The notes: generated from the letters alone by a model not told the origin. A stretch of 64,000 nucleotides of DNA from Desulfatibacillum aliphaticivorans DSM 15576 (GCF_000429905.1 NZ_AUCT01000007.1:206187-270186), one strand, 5' to 3'. Shown: positions 8,158-16,886, counted from the first letter of the stretch. A program made the numbers and translations.

Positions 8158-8639
8158 CCGCATATTTCGGCCGACTAAGGACCTGTTCCATTTCAGCCGG
8201 ATTTAAACCAATCCCCCGCCAGCCCGCTGAAATGATTTATAGCGTTGAGCTATACTATATAAAATTCTTAGTCAGGGGGGGGAAAAAGGTCAAGGCAAAA
8301 TATTCATCAGCTATGCCGTCCCGACTTTGATTTGAAAGGAATATTTAAAAGGTCTTGAAATTACGCGGTATCGTAAGACGAATTCTTGAAGGCCTCTGCA
8401 ATTCATAAAATCCGGCGTTATGATTCTAATTTACCAATCGAAGAGAACGGTAGTATTTCAACGAATCACCTCTTCCTGGCCGTTTTTTAGGCGGCAAAAT
8501 TTTCATTTGCATAATCGGGAGCAAGTTTAGGCTAATATTCTGAAATCAAAGGAATATCAAGGGGAAGTCTGGACATTGAGCGTCAAAGGGGATATAGGGG
8601 GAAGATAAATCTTCATTTTTTTCTTCCAGGGGGCCTGCC
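8158..8639. other. Intergenic region before the amidase gene; one inverted repeat, no gene seen
   Basis: About 480 bases, AT-rich, with stops in all frames. The one clear structure is a 9-bp inverted repeat, CATTTCAGC (8189-8197) and GCTGAAATG (8226-8234), with a 28-base centre. A homopolymeric G run is present near 8275. No confident amidase promoter was recognised. Confidence 0.5.
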
Positions 8640-10361
8640 ATGAAGCCTGACAACGTCACAAGTAAAGGAGTGAATCGCCGTATTTTTCTGGCTGTCTGCT
8701 CGGGTTTGGGGCTTGCCTCCACTGGCCTGCCCGCTGCTTTGGCGGCAGTGGCTCCGGACGGAGAAGCCGTTACATTGCAAATGATGGAACAGGCCGAAGC
8801 CCTGGCCGGGCTATCCTTTACCCTGGAGGAGCGCCGTGAGATTGTTGAACGGCTGAGTTATCAAAAACAAATATTCAAAGCCCTCAGGGACTTGCGATTA
8901 GGCAACCAGACGCCCTCCCCCCTGCACTTCAATCCCCTGCCGGCAGGAAAGGGGCTTCCGGACATAAAATCGGGCGACTCCCCCGCCCCGGAGCCCCGGG
9001 TTGAGGGAGTAAAAAGCATTGAAGACGCGGCGTTTTTACCGGTAACTGAATTGTCAGCTCTGCTGGCGCAAAGGCAAATCACCTCCCTGGACCTTACCAG
9101 GATGTATCTGGCCCGCTTGAAAAAGTTCGATCCCGTCTTGAAATGCGTGGTAACCCTGACCGAGGATTTAGCCATAGAGCAGGCAAAGCGGGCGGACAGC
9201 GAAAGAGCCGCCGGAAAGCATCGAGGGCCTTTGCACGGCATTCCCTGGGGGGTGAAGGACTTGTTTGCAACCAAGGGGATTCCCACATCCTGGGGCATGG
9301 AGGCGTACAAGGATCGGATCATCGATGAAAACGCGGCTGCAGTGGAGCGGCTGGAAAAGGCGGGCGCCGTGCTTGCGGCCAAGCTGTCCCTGGGCGAGCT
9401 TGCAACGGGAGATCGGTGGTTCGGAGGCAGAACCCGCAATCCATGGAACCCGAAAACCGGCTCAGGAGGCTCCTCGGCCGGCTCGGCCAGCGCCGTTGCA
9501 GCCGGTCTGGTCGGGTTCGCCCTTGGCACGGAAACCAACAACTCCCTGGTGGGCCCGGCCATGGTTTGCGGCAATACGGGGCTGCGTCCCACATTCGGCA
9601 GGGTCAGCCGCTACGGCGTCATGACCGTGGCCTGGAGCTTCGACAAAATCGGGCCCTTGTGCCGCTCTGCGGAAGACTGCGCGTTGGTCCTGGACGCCAT
9701 CGCAGGCCGTGACGACCGGGACCACTCCACGGTGGATCTGCCTTGCGGCTTTAATCGATACCCAGACGTCCGGCATATGAAAGTCGGTTACGTCAGGGAA
9801 CTGCTCAGCATGCCTCCCCAGAATCAATACATGGCGGATATTTTAAACGCGCACAAGACCGCTCTGAAGGCCATTGGGGATTTGGGGGCTCAACTGGTCC
9901 CCCTGCCGCCATTCGAACCAGGGACGTTTGATAAACTGGTGTATTCCGCATCCATATGCATGGCGGTGGAAGCCGCGGCAGCCCACGAGGATTTGATGCA
10001 GGATCTTGGCCCCGAGGCCTTTAAGCACAGCAACTGGCCGGAACGGCTTCGGGCGGCCCGGTTCATCCCTGCCGTGGAATACGTCCAGGCCAGCCGGGCC
10101 AGGTCCGTCCTCATGCAGATGGTGGAGGACAAAATGGGCGATGTGGACGTGTTGCTGGGCAGGTTGACTGTTTCCTCCTTGCAAGGCAATTTAACCGGTC
10201 ATCCCGAACTGGTCATGCCTTACGGCCTGAACGCCCAAGGCCTGCCTGTGAGCATCATCCTGACCGGAAACCTGCACGAAGAATCCAAGCTCATCGCCTT
10301 GGGCCGGGCGCTTCAGAATAAAACCGGGCATTACTTAAGGCAGCCGCCGAACTTCACATAA
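8640..10361 (+). CDS. Amidase-signature family protein with Tat-type signal peptide
   Basis: A 573-residue amidase-signature enzyme expected to hydrolyse an amide bond with a Ser-cisSer-Lys triad. The N-terminus reads NRRIFLAVCSGLGLASTGLP followed by an alanine-rich cleavage region, which fits a twin-arginine signal and export to the periplasm. The catalytic lysine lies in GIPWGVKDLFATKG (about residue 205) and the cis-serine in GSGGSSAGSASAVAAG (about 278). The nucleophile segment reads GTETNNSLVGPA (about 298-309), where most members have GTDTGGSIR; the serine is retained but the preceding glycines are asparagines. A C-terminal stretch (GLNAQGLPVSIILTGNLHEE) is typical of the family. The substrate is unknown. 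It stands alone on the plus strand ahead of a pRiA4b-like gene. Confidence 0.88.
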   Translation: MKPDNVTSKGVNRRIFLAVCSGLGLASTGLPAALAAVAPDGEAVTLQMMEQAEALAGLSFTLEERREIVERLSYQKQIFKALRDLRLGNQTPSPLHFNPLPAGKGLPDIKSGDSPAPEPRVEGVKSIEDAAFLPVTELSALLAQRQITSLDLTRMYLARLKKFDPVLKCVVTLTEDLAIEQAKRADSERAAGKHRGPLHGIPWGVKDLFATKGIPTSWGMEAYKDRIIDENAAAVERLEKAGAVLAAKLSLGELATGDRWFGGRTRNPWNPKTGSGGSSAGSASAVAAGLVGFALGTETNNSLVGPAMVCGNTGLRPTFGRVSRYGVMTVAWSFDKIGPLCRSAEDCALVLDAIAGRDDRDHSTVDLPCGFNRYPDVRHMKVGYVRELLSMPPQNQYMADILNAHKTALKAIGDLGAQLVPLPPFEPGTFDKLVYSASICMAVEAAAAHEDLMQDLGPEAFKHSNWPERLRAARFIPAVEYVQASRARSVLMQMVEDKMGDVDVLLGRLTVSSLQGNLTGHPELVMPYGLNAQGLPVSIILTGNLHEESKLIALGRALQNKTGHYLRQPPNFT

Positions 10362-10393
10362 CCGTTAACCAAAGAAAGGTAGGAACAATATCC

Positions 10394-10903
10394 ATGCCAA
10401 ATGACACTACGCGAAAAGGGAGATGGGTTAAAATTGACCCCAGGGTTTTTGTTTTGGATGTCTGCATTTTTCAAGGCCCCATGACCCAGGCATTCATGGA
10501 AAAGAATCCGTCCATTTGCCGCACCATTGAAATTCGCGGCGACCAGACTTTGGAAGAATTGCACATAGCCATTTTCAAGGCATTCAACCGCAAGGAAGAG
10601 CATATGTACGAGTTCCAACTTAACGGAGAAGGGCCGATGGACCCCAAAGCCGACAGATATGTCCTGCCCACGGAGCACGACATAGACTGTGGAGGCGGAA
10701 AACCGGCCGGAACCGTCCTCCAAACCGTTGGCTCCCTGGACTTGAAAAAGGATGACATTTTTGGCTATTGGTTCGATTTCGGAGACGACTGGTTTCATCA
10801 AATCAATGTCCAGGAAATCAAACCCAAGCCGGGTCGGGGAAAATATCCAAGAATTACGGACCGGATCGGGGCAAGCCCGCCCCAGTACGCGGATTGGGAT
10901 TAG
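10394..10903 (+). CDS. Plasmid pRiA4b ORF-3-like family protein
   Basis: A 169-residue protein recognisable as the pRiA4b ORF-3-like (IS1096 TnpR-like) domain. It shows the typical segments FQGPMTQAFMEKNPSICRTI, RGDQTLEELHIAIFKAFNRK, HMYEFQLNG and FGYWFDFGDDWFHQINVQEI. The family is common in plasmids and genomic islands and has no established biochemical function. It starts 32 bases after the amidase stop, with a Shine-Dalgarno-like AAAGGTAGGA. It is followed after 42 bases by a 418-residue unknown gene in the same direction; the two probably form a unit. Confidence 0.85.
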   Translation: MPNDTTRKGRWVKIDPRVFVLDVCIFQGPMTQAFMEKNPSICRTIEIRGDQTLEELHIAIFKAFNRKEEHMYEFQLNGEGPMDPKADRYVLPTEHDIDCGGGKPAGTVLQTVGSLDLKKDDIFGYWFDFGDDWFHQINVQEIKPKPGRGKYPRITDRIGASPPQYADWD

Positions 10904-10945
10904 GCGGGTTGATGCGGCGGAAAAGATGTTTTTTAAGGAACAAAA

Positions 10946-12202
10946 ATGGCGAAAAAGAAAAAGCAGGAAATAGACGCCCTGTCGGTGCTTTTGGATGGCG
11001 CATCCAGGGAAATCATGACGGAACTGATCCATAATCTGGCAGCGGGTAACTCCACAGTAAAACGCCAATGCCTGGAATTCCTTGAGTCCAAAATTCCGGC
11101 GTCGCCGGAGATCCATGCAAAGAGCCAGGGAGATATCGTCATGGGGCTTTGGATGGAGGTGGAATTCGACATTCATGAATTGGATGAATACGGAGGCGGG
11201 GAATACAGGCAGGAGGAACGCGTTTGGGGGCTGCTGGGCGATATCATCAATCATTTAAAAAAAAAGGATGTGGATGCGGACAGCCGCAGCGAGCTTATAG
11301 CGGAAATCCTCCCCTATATCGAAAACGGAAATTCAGGGCTGGAGGATCTGCTTGACGAGGTGGCGGAAGCCGCTTGCTATGACGACGGCGACTGGAGAAA
11401 CCTGGCTCATGAGTTTGAAAAAATGAACAGTTCCTGGAGAAAACACTGCGCACGAAGTATTTATCGTTCCATAGGAGACAGGGACAAATACCTGGAACTC
11501 AGGCTGTCTGACATGCACTATGGCTCCGACTACTATGACCTGACTGCCTACTACTGGAAGATGGGAGAAAAGGAAAAAGCCATCCAAACCTGTGAGGAGG
11601 GGTTGCGCAGGGCACAGGGAAGAATGGACGAGTTACAGAAATTCTCGGCCGAGCGCGCCCTGGAAGCCGGAGACCGGAAAAAATACCTGGCGATTCATTT
11701 TGACCTTGCCGTGCAATGCATTACGTTGGAAACATACCGGAAATTCAAAAAGAAGTGTACAAAGGAAGAGTGGGCGGAGTATGAAAAACAATTCCTCAAA
11801 AAGCTGAAATCCGCGGAAAAATCCAATCAACTGGAAATATATCTGCATCGCAAGGAATACGACAAGGCCATAGGCCTGTTTAAGCAAATGAAATACCCGT
11901 TGGGCTGGGATTTTGGAACCGCCGTTGAAGCCGCCAAGGAACTGAAAACTCTTTACCCGGAGGAGGTTCTACGATTCTATCTTTCCGGCCTGGAAGACTT
12001 GAACAGCAATCACCCCCGAAAAATCTACGCGGCAAAAGCCCGGCTAATGGCCAAGGTGCGGCAGGTGCTGCTGGACGTCATCAAGGACAAAGCCCGTTGG
12101 ATGGAATTTGCATGCAAGGTAAAAAAGGATAATGTTCGCCGTCCCGCTTTCCAGGAAGAATTCGCCCATGCGATTCCGGATTGGAACAAACTGGAAGCCT
12201 GA
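10946..12202 (+). CDS. Unknown protein with helical, TPR-like repeats, paired with a pRiA4b ORF-3-like gene
   Basis: A 418-residue cytoplasmic protein not assigned to a named family with confidence. It opens MAKKKKQEIDALSVLLDGAS and is almost entirely alpha-helical. Segments such as YDLTAYYWKMGEKEKAIQTC (about residue 195) and a following helix pair resemble tetratricopeptide-like units found in the C-terminal region of some SWIM zinc-finger proteins, but no CxC zinc finger is visible. The last part is rich in basic residues. There is no signal peptide or membrane segment. The start at 10946 is preceded by AAGGAACAAAA. Its only context is the upstream pRiA4b-like gene, a pairing that recurs in island DNA; a shared role is an inference. 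Confidence 0.7.
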   Translation: MAKKKKQEIDALSVLLDGASREIMTELIHNLAAGNSTVKRQCLEFLESKIPASPEIHAKSQGDIVMGLWMEVEFDIHELDEYGGGEYRQEERVWGLLGDIINHLKKKDVDADSRSELIAEILPYIENGNSGLEDLLDEVAEAACYDDGDWRNLAHEFEKMNSSWRKHCARSIYRSIGDRDKYLELRLSDMHYGSDYYDLTAYYWKMGEKEKAIQTCEEGLRRAQGRMDELQKFSAERALEAGDRKKYLAIHFDLAVQCITLETYRKFKKKCTKEEWAEYEKQFLKKLKSAEKSNQLEIYLHRKEYDKAIGLFKQMKYPLGWDFGTAVEAAKELKTLYPEEVLRFYLSGLEDLNSNHPRKIYAAKARLMAKVRQVLLDVIKDKARWMEFACKVKKDNVRRPAFQEEFAHAIPDWNKLEA

Positions 12203-12328
12203 GTAGTAAATCCTGGGCGGAAGCCAGCGAGGAGCATCAACTGCTGTACTCGGACAAAGCCGCTGATCTACAATATTAACGGTTTCTTTACCTAAGGGAG
12301 CTTTCGGAGCATTTAACCCTTTATGGAA

Positions 12329-13984
12329 TCAATGGGAAACGATGCCAAGAATTGCCAGGGCTTCCTCCAAACCCAGCATGGCGTCTCCATTCACGTCCAC
12401 ATTCAGGTCAATGGCGTCCTCTTGCTGAAATCCGGATAACATCCGTAAAACAAGGATGGCGTCCGTAAGGTTGGTTCGGCCGTCGGAATTGACGTCGCAG
12501 GACCCCGAATTGGAGCTTAGGGTAATGCTCACTTCGGAGGAAGCCGGAACAAAAGCCTCTACATACACTGTTTTTACGGCCCCTGCTATGGCCGCCTGGG
12601 AGATGATTCCATAGGACGTTTGAATTTCCACGGCGTTAGCGGGCGTTCGGAATTTAATCAGGCAGTGCTCCAAATCCAGGGACAGGTTATTGTCTATGAT
12701 CGCGGTGTTGGAGTATTTGGTCCCGTCGTTAGGCTGGGAATAGGACAAAGTAAGATTTTGGCCGGCGCTTCCGGCCTGGCATGTATCCTGGGGCGTCAAT
12801 ACTCCGTCTTGCACTTTGATCAGTCTATAGGATCTTTCGCCGTCGCACACTTTGGCGGTAGCCAGGTTAAAAGGCCTGGCCGATGCGCTTCCGCTGTCGG
12901 CATGGATGTGACCCCACAACGCGCCGTCCACGCCCAGGACTTCAAGATTTAGCTGGTTGGAAAAGTCATAATGATAAAACAGGACTTTGCTGCTTTCGGA
13001 GGTTCCGCACTCCGTAATCAGCCAGTTCATCTGGGGGATTGTAAAGCTGAAATCGCCGAAAACGTCCGGCTGAAAGTTTTCGTAGTTTTCATAGGCTTCC
13101 AGGCCGATGAACTTCACGCCATTGTATACAAACGAATAGTTTTGCGTGCGATAGGGATACAAGCCGTTGGGATTTTTCAGGATGTCCCACCCGAAAAAGT
13201 CGTACCAGTTGTTGCGGGCGGTTCCGTCGGGCGGCGGTGTGGCGTCCCATCCTCCGATGTCGTTGCTGCCGGGAACCAGGTAAATGGGAACGTTCAGCAG
13301 TTGCATGGCGTTTTTGGCAGCAGAAAAATAGCCAATGTTCAGATAGTCCTCCAACTCGCCTTCATTGATGACGTCCCCGGTATGGAGCACGAACTTCGGG
13401 TTGATGATGTTGATATCGTCAATCACGGCGAAAAAGTCGCCCAACTCACTCATGTCGTTGATGTATCCGCTTTCGTAGGAATACCGGTGCGTGGTCAGGT
13501 GGGTGTCGGTTATCTGAATGAAATACCACGAGTCGTCCGTTTCAGGCTCAATTCGGACCGCGTTGACCGCCGTGTCCGCCTCGATTCCATTGGCCAGCAC
13601 AACCAAGTCGAACAATTCATAAAAATCCGGAATCGGCGCCTGCACGTTCAGAATATGCCATTCCGTCGTTTCGTCATAAGCGCTTTGCGTAACAGGCAGG
13701 TCGATAGAGTACTCTTCGTATTGCAAAAAGGCCTGCCAGCCCGTGGTTTCCTCGGGCGCAGACGCCCAAATCTCAAAAACCTGCCCTGGATTGCATAATT
13801 GAGGGATGGAGTGGATGGGGCGTTGAATGACGGTCAGTTTGTCTCCCTGGACGAAATCCCCCTTTCTCTCCATGGAACTGGCCGGATCTTCCTCGGAAAA
13901 TTCCCCAGCCATAGAAACGCCGTACGAATTCAAAAAAAATACAGCGAGTAGCAAGCACAAAAATTTTCCGGCAAAACAACGCAT
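12329..13984 (-). CDS. Secreted calcineurin-like metallophosphoesterase with C-terminal dockerin-like module
   Basis: A 551-residue exported protein. The start at 13984 is chosen because it gives a clean Sec signal peptide (MRCFAGKFLCLLLAVFFLNS, cleavage near VSMAGEFS); an upstream in-frame ATG adds 25 non-hydrophobic residues. Metallophosphoesterase motifs occur in order: ITDTHLT, VLHTGDVINEG, VPGSNDIGG (in place of the usual GNHD), FYHYDFS and LWGHIHADSG. An N-terminal beta-rich domain precedes it. The C-terminal 60 residues contain two calcium-loop repeats, DVNSDGRTNLTDAILVLRML and DVNGDAMLGLEEALAIL, typical of type I dockerins. It would act in the periplasm or on the surface; substrate and any cohesin partner are not visible. 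It stands alone, convergent with the gene ending at 12202. Confidence 0.87.
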   Translation of the reverse strand: MRCFAGKFLCLLLAVFFLNSYGVSMAGEFSEEDPASSMERKGDFVQGDKLTVIQRPIHSIPQLCNPGQVFEIWASAPEETTGWQAFLQYEEYSIDLPVTQSAYDETTEWHILNVQAPIPDFYELFDLVVLANGIEADTAVNAVRIEPETDDSWYFIQITDTHLTTHRYSYESGYINDMSELGDFFAVIDDINIINPKFVLHTGDVINEGELEDYLNIGYFSAAKNAMQLLNVPIYLVPGSNDIGGWDATPPPDGTARNNWYDFFGWDILKNPNGLYPYRTQNYSFVYNGVKFIGLEAYENYENFQPDVFGDFSFTIPQMNWLITECGTSESSKVLFYHYDFSNQLNLEVLGVDGALWGHIHADSGSASARPFNLATAKVCDGERSYRLIKVQDGVLTPQDTCQAGSAGQNLTLSYSQPNDGTKYSNTAIIDNNLSLDLEHCLIKFRTPANAVEIQTSYGIISQAAIAGAVKTVYVEAFVPASSEVSITLSSNSGSCDVNSDGRTNLTDAILVLRMLSGFQQEDAIDLNVDVNGDAMLGLEEALAILGIVSH

Positions 13985-14306
13985 GAAACAATATTTCTCT
14001 CGATAAGCATGGGAACCAAAGTCATGATTGAACCGACGGTCAATACTTAAGTATAGCACGGTGTTTTTTACAAGGAGTATATTTTTCGTTTGAATTTAGT
14101 TAGGGAGTTCAATCGCCGGCATATTTGTATAATCATTCAAAATTCCAAAATGTTACAGATAAGTAAACTATGGAGTATATTTTTTTGTTTATGCGGACTT
14201 GCCAAGCTGGAAATCCTGGCTATTTTGTACATGTGCGCTTTGGGGAGGGAGGCGCGCAAACGGCGTCTGCCAATAAAAACAACCCAATTAGACAGGAGTT
14301 TAAACT

Positions 14307-14906
14307 ATGTACGCACTGGCCGTTAACGGAAGCCCGAGAAGAAACGGAAACACGGAGACTCTTTTAAAACACGCCCTGGCTCCCATAGAAGCCGCAGGAT
14401 GGGAGACGGAGTTGCTTCAACTGGGCGGGAGGCCTATCCGGGGCTGCATGGCCTGTGAAAAATGCGGTCAAAGGCAAAATCTTCGTTGTGTTTTCGAGGA
14501 CGATGTATTCAATGATATCTTTGAAAAAATGATTAAAGCCGACGCCATTATTTTGGGCTCTCCCACCTACTTCACGGACGTTTCCGCTGAAATGAAAGCC
14601 CTGATCGACCGTTCGGGTTACGTGGCCCTGGCCAACGGCGGCGCGTTCGCCGGAAAGATCGGCGCGGCGGTCGTCGCCGTCAGAAGAGCGGGCGCGGTGC
14701 ACGTGTACGACACCATCAACCATATGTTTCTCATGAACCGCATGATCGTTCCCGGCTCCATTTATTGGAACCTGGGCGTGGGCCTGGAAAAAGGCGATGT
14801 GAAGTCCGACGAGGAAGGCCTTTTGAACATGAAAAACCTGGGTGAAACCATAGCCTGGCTGGGCGCGGCCATGAAGCCTAATTTGGAGGGTTTTCCCAAG
14901 TTTTAG
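14307..14906 (+). CDS. NADPH-dependent FMN reductase / iron-sulfur flavoprotein family
   Basis: A 199-residue flavodoxin-like protein. The N-terminal phosphate loop reads VNGSPRRNGNTETLLKHALA (residues 6-25), followed by GCMACEKCGQRQNLRCVFED, the compact cysteine motif (CxxCxxC plus a later Cys) of archaeal and bacterial iron-sulfur flavoproteins. ILGSPTYFTDVSAEMKALID is the FMN isoalloxazine-contacting region. These proteins transfer electrons or reduce flavin or small molecules in anaerobes; the partner is unknown. The start at 14307 follows GACAGGAGTTTAAACT. It is monocistronic, followed within 15 bases by a palindromic repeat element. Confidence 0.88.
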   Translation: MYALAVNGSPRRNGNTETLLKHALAPIEAAGWETELLQLGGRPIRGCMACEKCGQRQNLRCVFEDDVFNDIFEKMIKADAIILGSPTYFTDVSAEMKALIDRSGYVALANGGAFAGKIGAAVVAVRRAGAVHVYDTINHMFLMNRMIVPGSIYWNLGVGLEKGDVKSDEEGLLNMKNLGETIAWLGAAMKPNLEGFPKF

Positions 14907-14919
14907 AAGGATTAAATAC

Positions 14920-15075
14920 CCATTGTTGGGTTTCGCGGATAGGGATAAGGCTTTTAAAAAAGACAAAGCCACGGTCTGCCCTGCTGAACTTACAAAAATC
15001 TTTCCATGCTCTGCCCAACCTACGATTTCTTAAAAAAGTCAGTAGGTTGGGTTGAGCTTGCGAAACCCAACAATA
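14920..15075. repeat. Nested palindromic repeat element (REP/MITE-like)
   Basis: Outer arms ATTGTTGGGTTTCGC (14922-14936) and GCGAAACCCAACAAT (15060-15074) are perfect 15-bp inverted repeats. Inner arms CCCAACCTAC (15014-15023) and GTAGGTTGGG (15042-15051) form a second hairpin that extends imperfectly to GCTC/GAGC. Sequences of the form GTAGGTTGGGTT...GCGAAACCCAACA are widespread dispersed repeats in proteobacteria and cyanobacteria. No ORF is inside, so it would be a non-autonomous element or a structured 3' end for the flavoprotein mRNA. Confidence 0.7.
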
Positions 15076-15091
15076 GAAAACCTTGAGCGAA

Positions 15092-15280
15092 TCAAGCTAT
15101 ACGGCCTTTTTTTCTCCTACGAATTTTTTCGATTTCTTCCAAAGCTGGATGAACATTTCCCGCTTGTATTTGCCGGTTCCCCAACTCCAAAATTTTCAAT
15201 AAGGCCAGAGTTTCTTGTTTTTGCTCATGTCTTTCCGCGTCCCGCTTCCTCGCCTTAAGTCCGTCATCCTTTAAGGACAT
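15092..15280 (-). CDS. Small basic protein, possible orphan antitoxin-like tail, translationally coupled to the upstream gene
   Basis: A 62-residue, highly charged protein (MSLKDDGLKARKRDAERHE at the start, ending in KIRRRKKGRIA). Its ATG directly abuts the stop codon of the upstream carboxymuconolactone decarboxylase-like gene (TAGATG), and an excellent Shine-Dalgarno sequence, AGGGAGG, lies six bases upstream, so translation is plausible despite the small size. The segment LALLKILELGNRQIQAGNVH resembles the C-terminal toxin-binding tail of Phd/YefM-type antitoxins, but the DNA-binding N-terminus is missing and no toxin gene follows. It may be a remnant or a new small protein. Confidence 0.5.
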   Translation of the reverse strand: MSLKDDGLKARKRDAERHEQKQETLALLKILELGNRQIQAGNVHPALEEIEKIRRRKKGRIA

Positions 15281-15823
15281 CTAATCCTCCCTTGCCACCC
15301 CCGGCTCCAGTTCGATGGCCAGGGACTCCAGGATGCGGGAGACAGCGCCGTAATAGGCGATGGTCAGGGTCAGTTCCACGGCGACGCGGTCGCCAAACAG
15401 GTCCTTGATCTTTTGAAATTTCTCTTCAGAGGCCCGGATGTTCAAGTTTACGTCGTCAGTGTAATCCAGGACGGCCTTTTCCTCTTCCGTGAAGATTGCG
15501 GCGTTTTTCCAATCCTTGACCGCTTGGATTTGCTCGTCCGACACCCCCACTTTTTTGCCGATGCGCACATGCTGGGTGAATTCATAATGAGCCTTGTTGA
15601 CGTAGCCGATGCGGAGGATGGCAAGCTCCCTCAAAATGGGATCCAAATCGCCTTTGGTTAAAATAGCGGTGCCCAAACGCAAAAAATCCCGGCCCATTTT
15701 GGGGCTGTGAGCCACGGCCTTAAACAGGTTGAGGACGGGAAAACCGCCTTTTTCGGTTCTCTCGTAGAGTTCCTGCATGATGGGGTCTGCCTGGTCTTTT
15801 TCCAACAGGGGAATGCGGGCCAT
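15281..15823 (-). CDS. Carboxymuconolactone decarboxylase / AhpD-like family protein
   Basis: A 180-residue helical protein of the CMD family. The core segment ILRELAILRIGYVNKAHYEF (about residues 61-80) matches the family, continuing TQHVRIGKKVGVSDEQIQAV. The AhpD CxxC active-site pair is not present, the YVNKAHYEFTQH region lacking both cysteines, so a peroxidase-reductase role is unlikely and the function remains open. It starts at 15823 after AAGGAGGACCC. It is downstream of thiL by 35 bases and abuts the 62-residue gene, so it is likely the fourth gene of the DUF3786-thiM-thiL run. Confidence 0.85.
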   Translation of the reverse strand: MARIPLLEKDQADPIMQELYERTEKGGFPVLNLFKAVAHSPKMGRDFLRLGTAILTKGDLDPILRELAILRIGYVNKAHYEFTQHVRIGKKVGVSDEQIQAVKDWKNAAIFTEEEKAVLDYTDDVNLNIRASEEKFQKIKDLFGDRVAVELTLTIAYYGAVSRILESLAIELEPGVARED

Positions 15824-15858
15824 GGGTCCTCCTTATAATTTTGAATTTGGAAATTCTG

Positions 15859-16863
15859 CTAAAAATGCGTCCAGCCGGTGGATTTGGGATTCCAGGCTGA
15901 GCCGTCGGCATCCAGGATGCGAACCTTGGGGTCGCCCTCTTCCATCCGGCCGATGATGGTCATGGAAAAACCGGCCTTGGTCAAAACTTTTTGGACGGCC
16001 GGCTGATTTTCTTCGGAAAATGTGAATAGCAGCTCGTAGTCCTCGCCGCCGAACATGGCGAATTCCCATGGATTTTTGCCGGCCGCCTTTCCGACTTCCT
16101 TGCAGGCCTGGGACAAAGGAACCTTCTCCGCCCACAAGACGGCGCCCAGCTTGGACTCCTCGCAAATATGGCCCAGATCCTGGGCGGCGCCGTCGCTAAC
16201 GTCCAAGGCGGCGGTGATCAGGCCCGATGCGGAGAGCGCGCGCCCCAAATCCACTCTGGGGTTTGGAGTAAAGTGGGCTTTAAGGACCGACGCACGAACC
16301 TTTTCGTCCACCCGAACCTCGGGCGCCAGAAGCAGGGCCAGGCCTGCGGCGGAGTCGCCCAAAGGGCCGCTGACGGCAGCCAGGTCTCCGGGCTTGGCAT
16401 TGGACCGGTAAAGCGCCCTGCCCTTTTCCACCTGTCCTAAAAGGGTGATGTCTATAAAGATGCGTTCCGGGCAATGAGCCATGTTTCCGCCGATAATGGA
16501 AGCGCCAAAGCGGTCGCATTCCTGTTTGAATCCTTGATACAAACCATCCACAAAGGAAACCGGCGTGGTTTTGGGCATACCCAAGGAAACGAGCATGAAG
16601 GTGGGTTGGGCGCCCATGGCGGCGATGTCGCTGATGTTGATGGCGGCGGCTTTGCGGCCAATTTGATCCGGAGTCATGGACTCAGGGAGGAAATGCACGC
16701 CCTCCACCTGGGCGTCGCAGGTGATGACAATCTCCCAGCCGGGAGGCCCTTCAAACACGGCGGCGTCGTCGCCTATGCCTTTAACAAGCCCGGCGGCCGG
16801 AGTTTTAAGATGTTCGGCGATGCGATGAATCAAGCCAAACTCGCCCAATTGGGATATGTCCAT
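15859..16863 (-). CDS. thiL: Thiamine-monophosphate kinase ThiL
   Basis: Phosphorylates thiamine monophosphate to thiamine pyrophosphate in the cytoplasm. The 334 residues match the family. Motifs are LGEFGLIHRIAEHL at the start, VKGIGDDAAVFEG (about 27-39), the metal- and ATP-binding AQVEGVHFLPESMTPDQIGR, NISDIAAMGAQPTFMLVSLG, GGNMAHCPERIFIDITLLGQ, ALDVSDGAAQDLGHICEESK and MFGGEDYELLFTF. ATG at 16863 has AGGAGGCGCATC directly before it. The gene follows thiM by 23 bases. No TPP riboswitch sequence was recognised upstream. Confidence 0.97.
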   Translation of the reverse strand: MDISQLGEFGLIHRIAEHLKTPAAGLVKGIGDDAAVFEGPPGWEIVITCDAQVEGVHFLPESMTPDQIGRKAAAINISDIAAMGAQPTFMLVSLGMPKTTPVSFVDGLYQGFKQECDRFGASIIGGNMAHCPERIFIDITLLGQVEKGRALYRSNAKPGDLAAVSGPLGDSAAGLALLLAPEVRVDEKVRASVLKAHFTPNPRVDLGRALSASGLITAALDVSDGAAQDLGHICEESKLGAVLWAEKVPLSQACKEVGKAAGKNPWEFAMFGGEDYELLFTFSEENQPAVQKVLTKAGFSMTIIGRMEEGDPKVRILDADGSAWNPKSTGWTHF

Positions 16864-16886
16864 GATGCGCCTCCTGGATTTATGAA

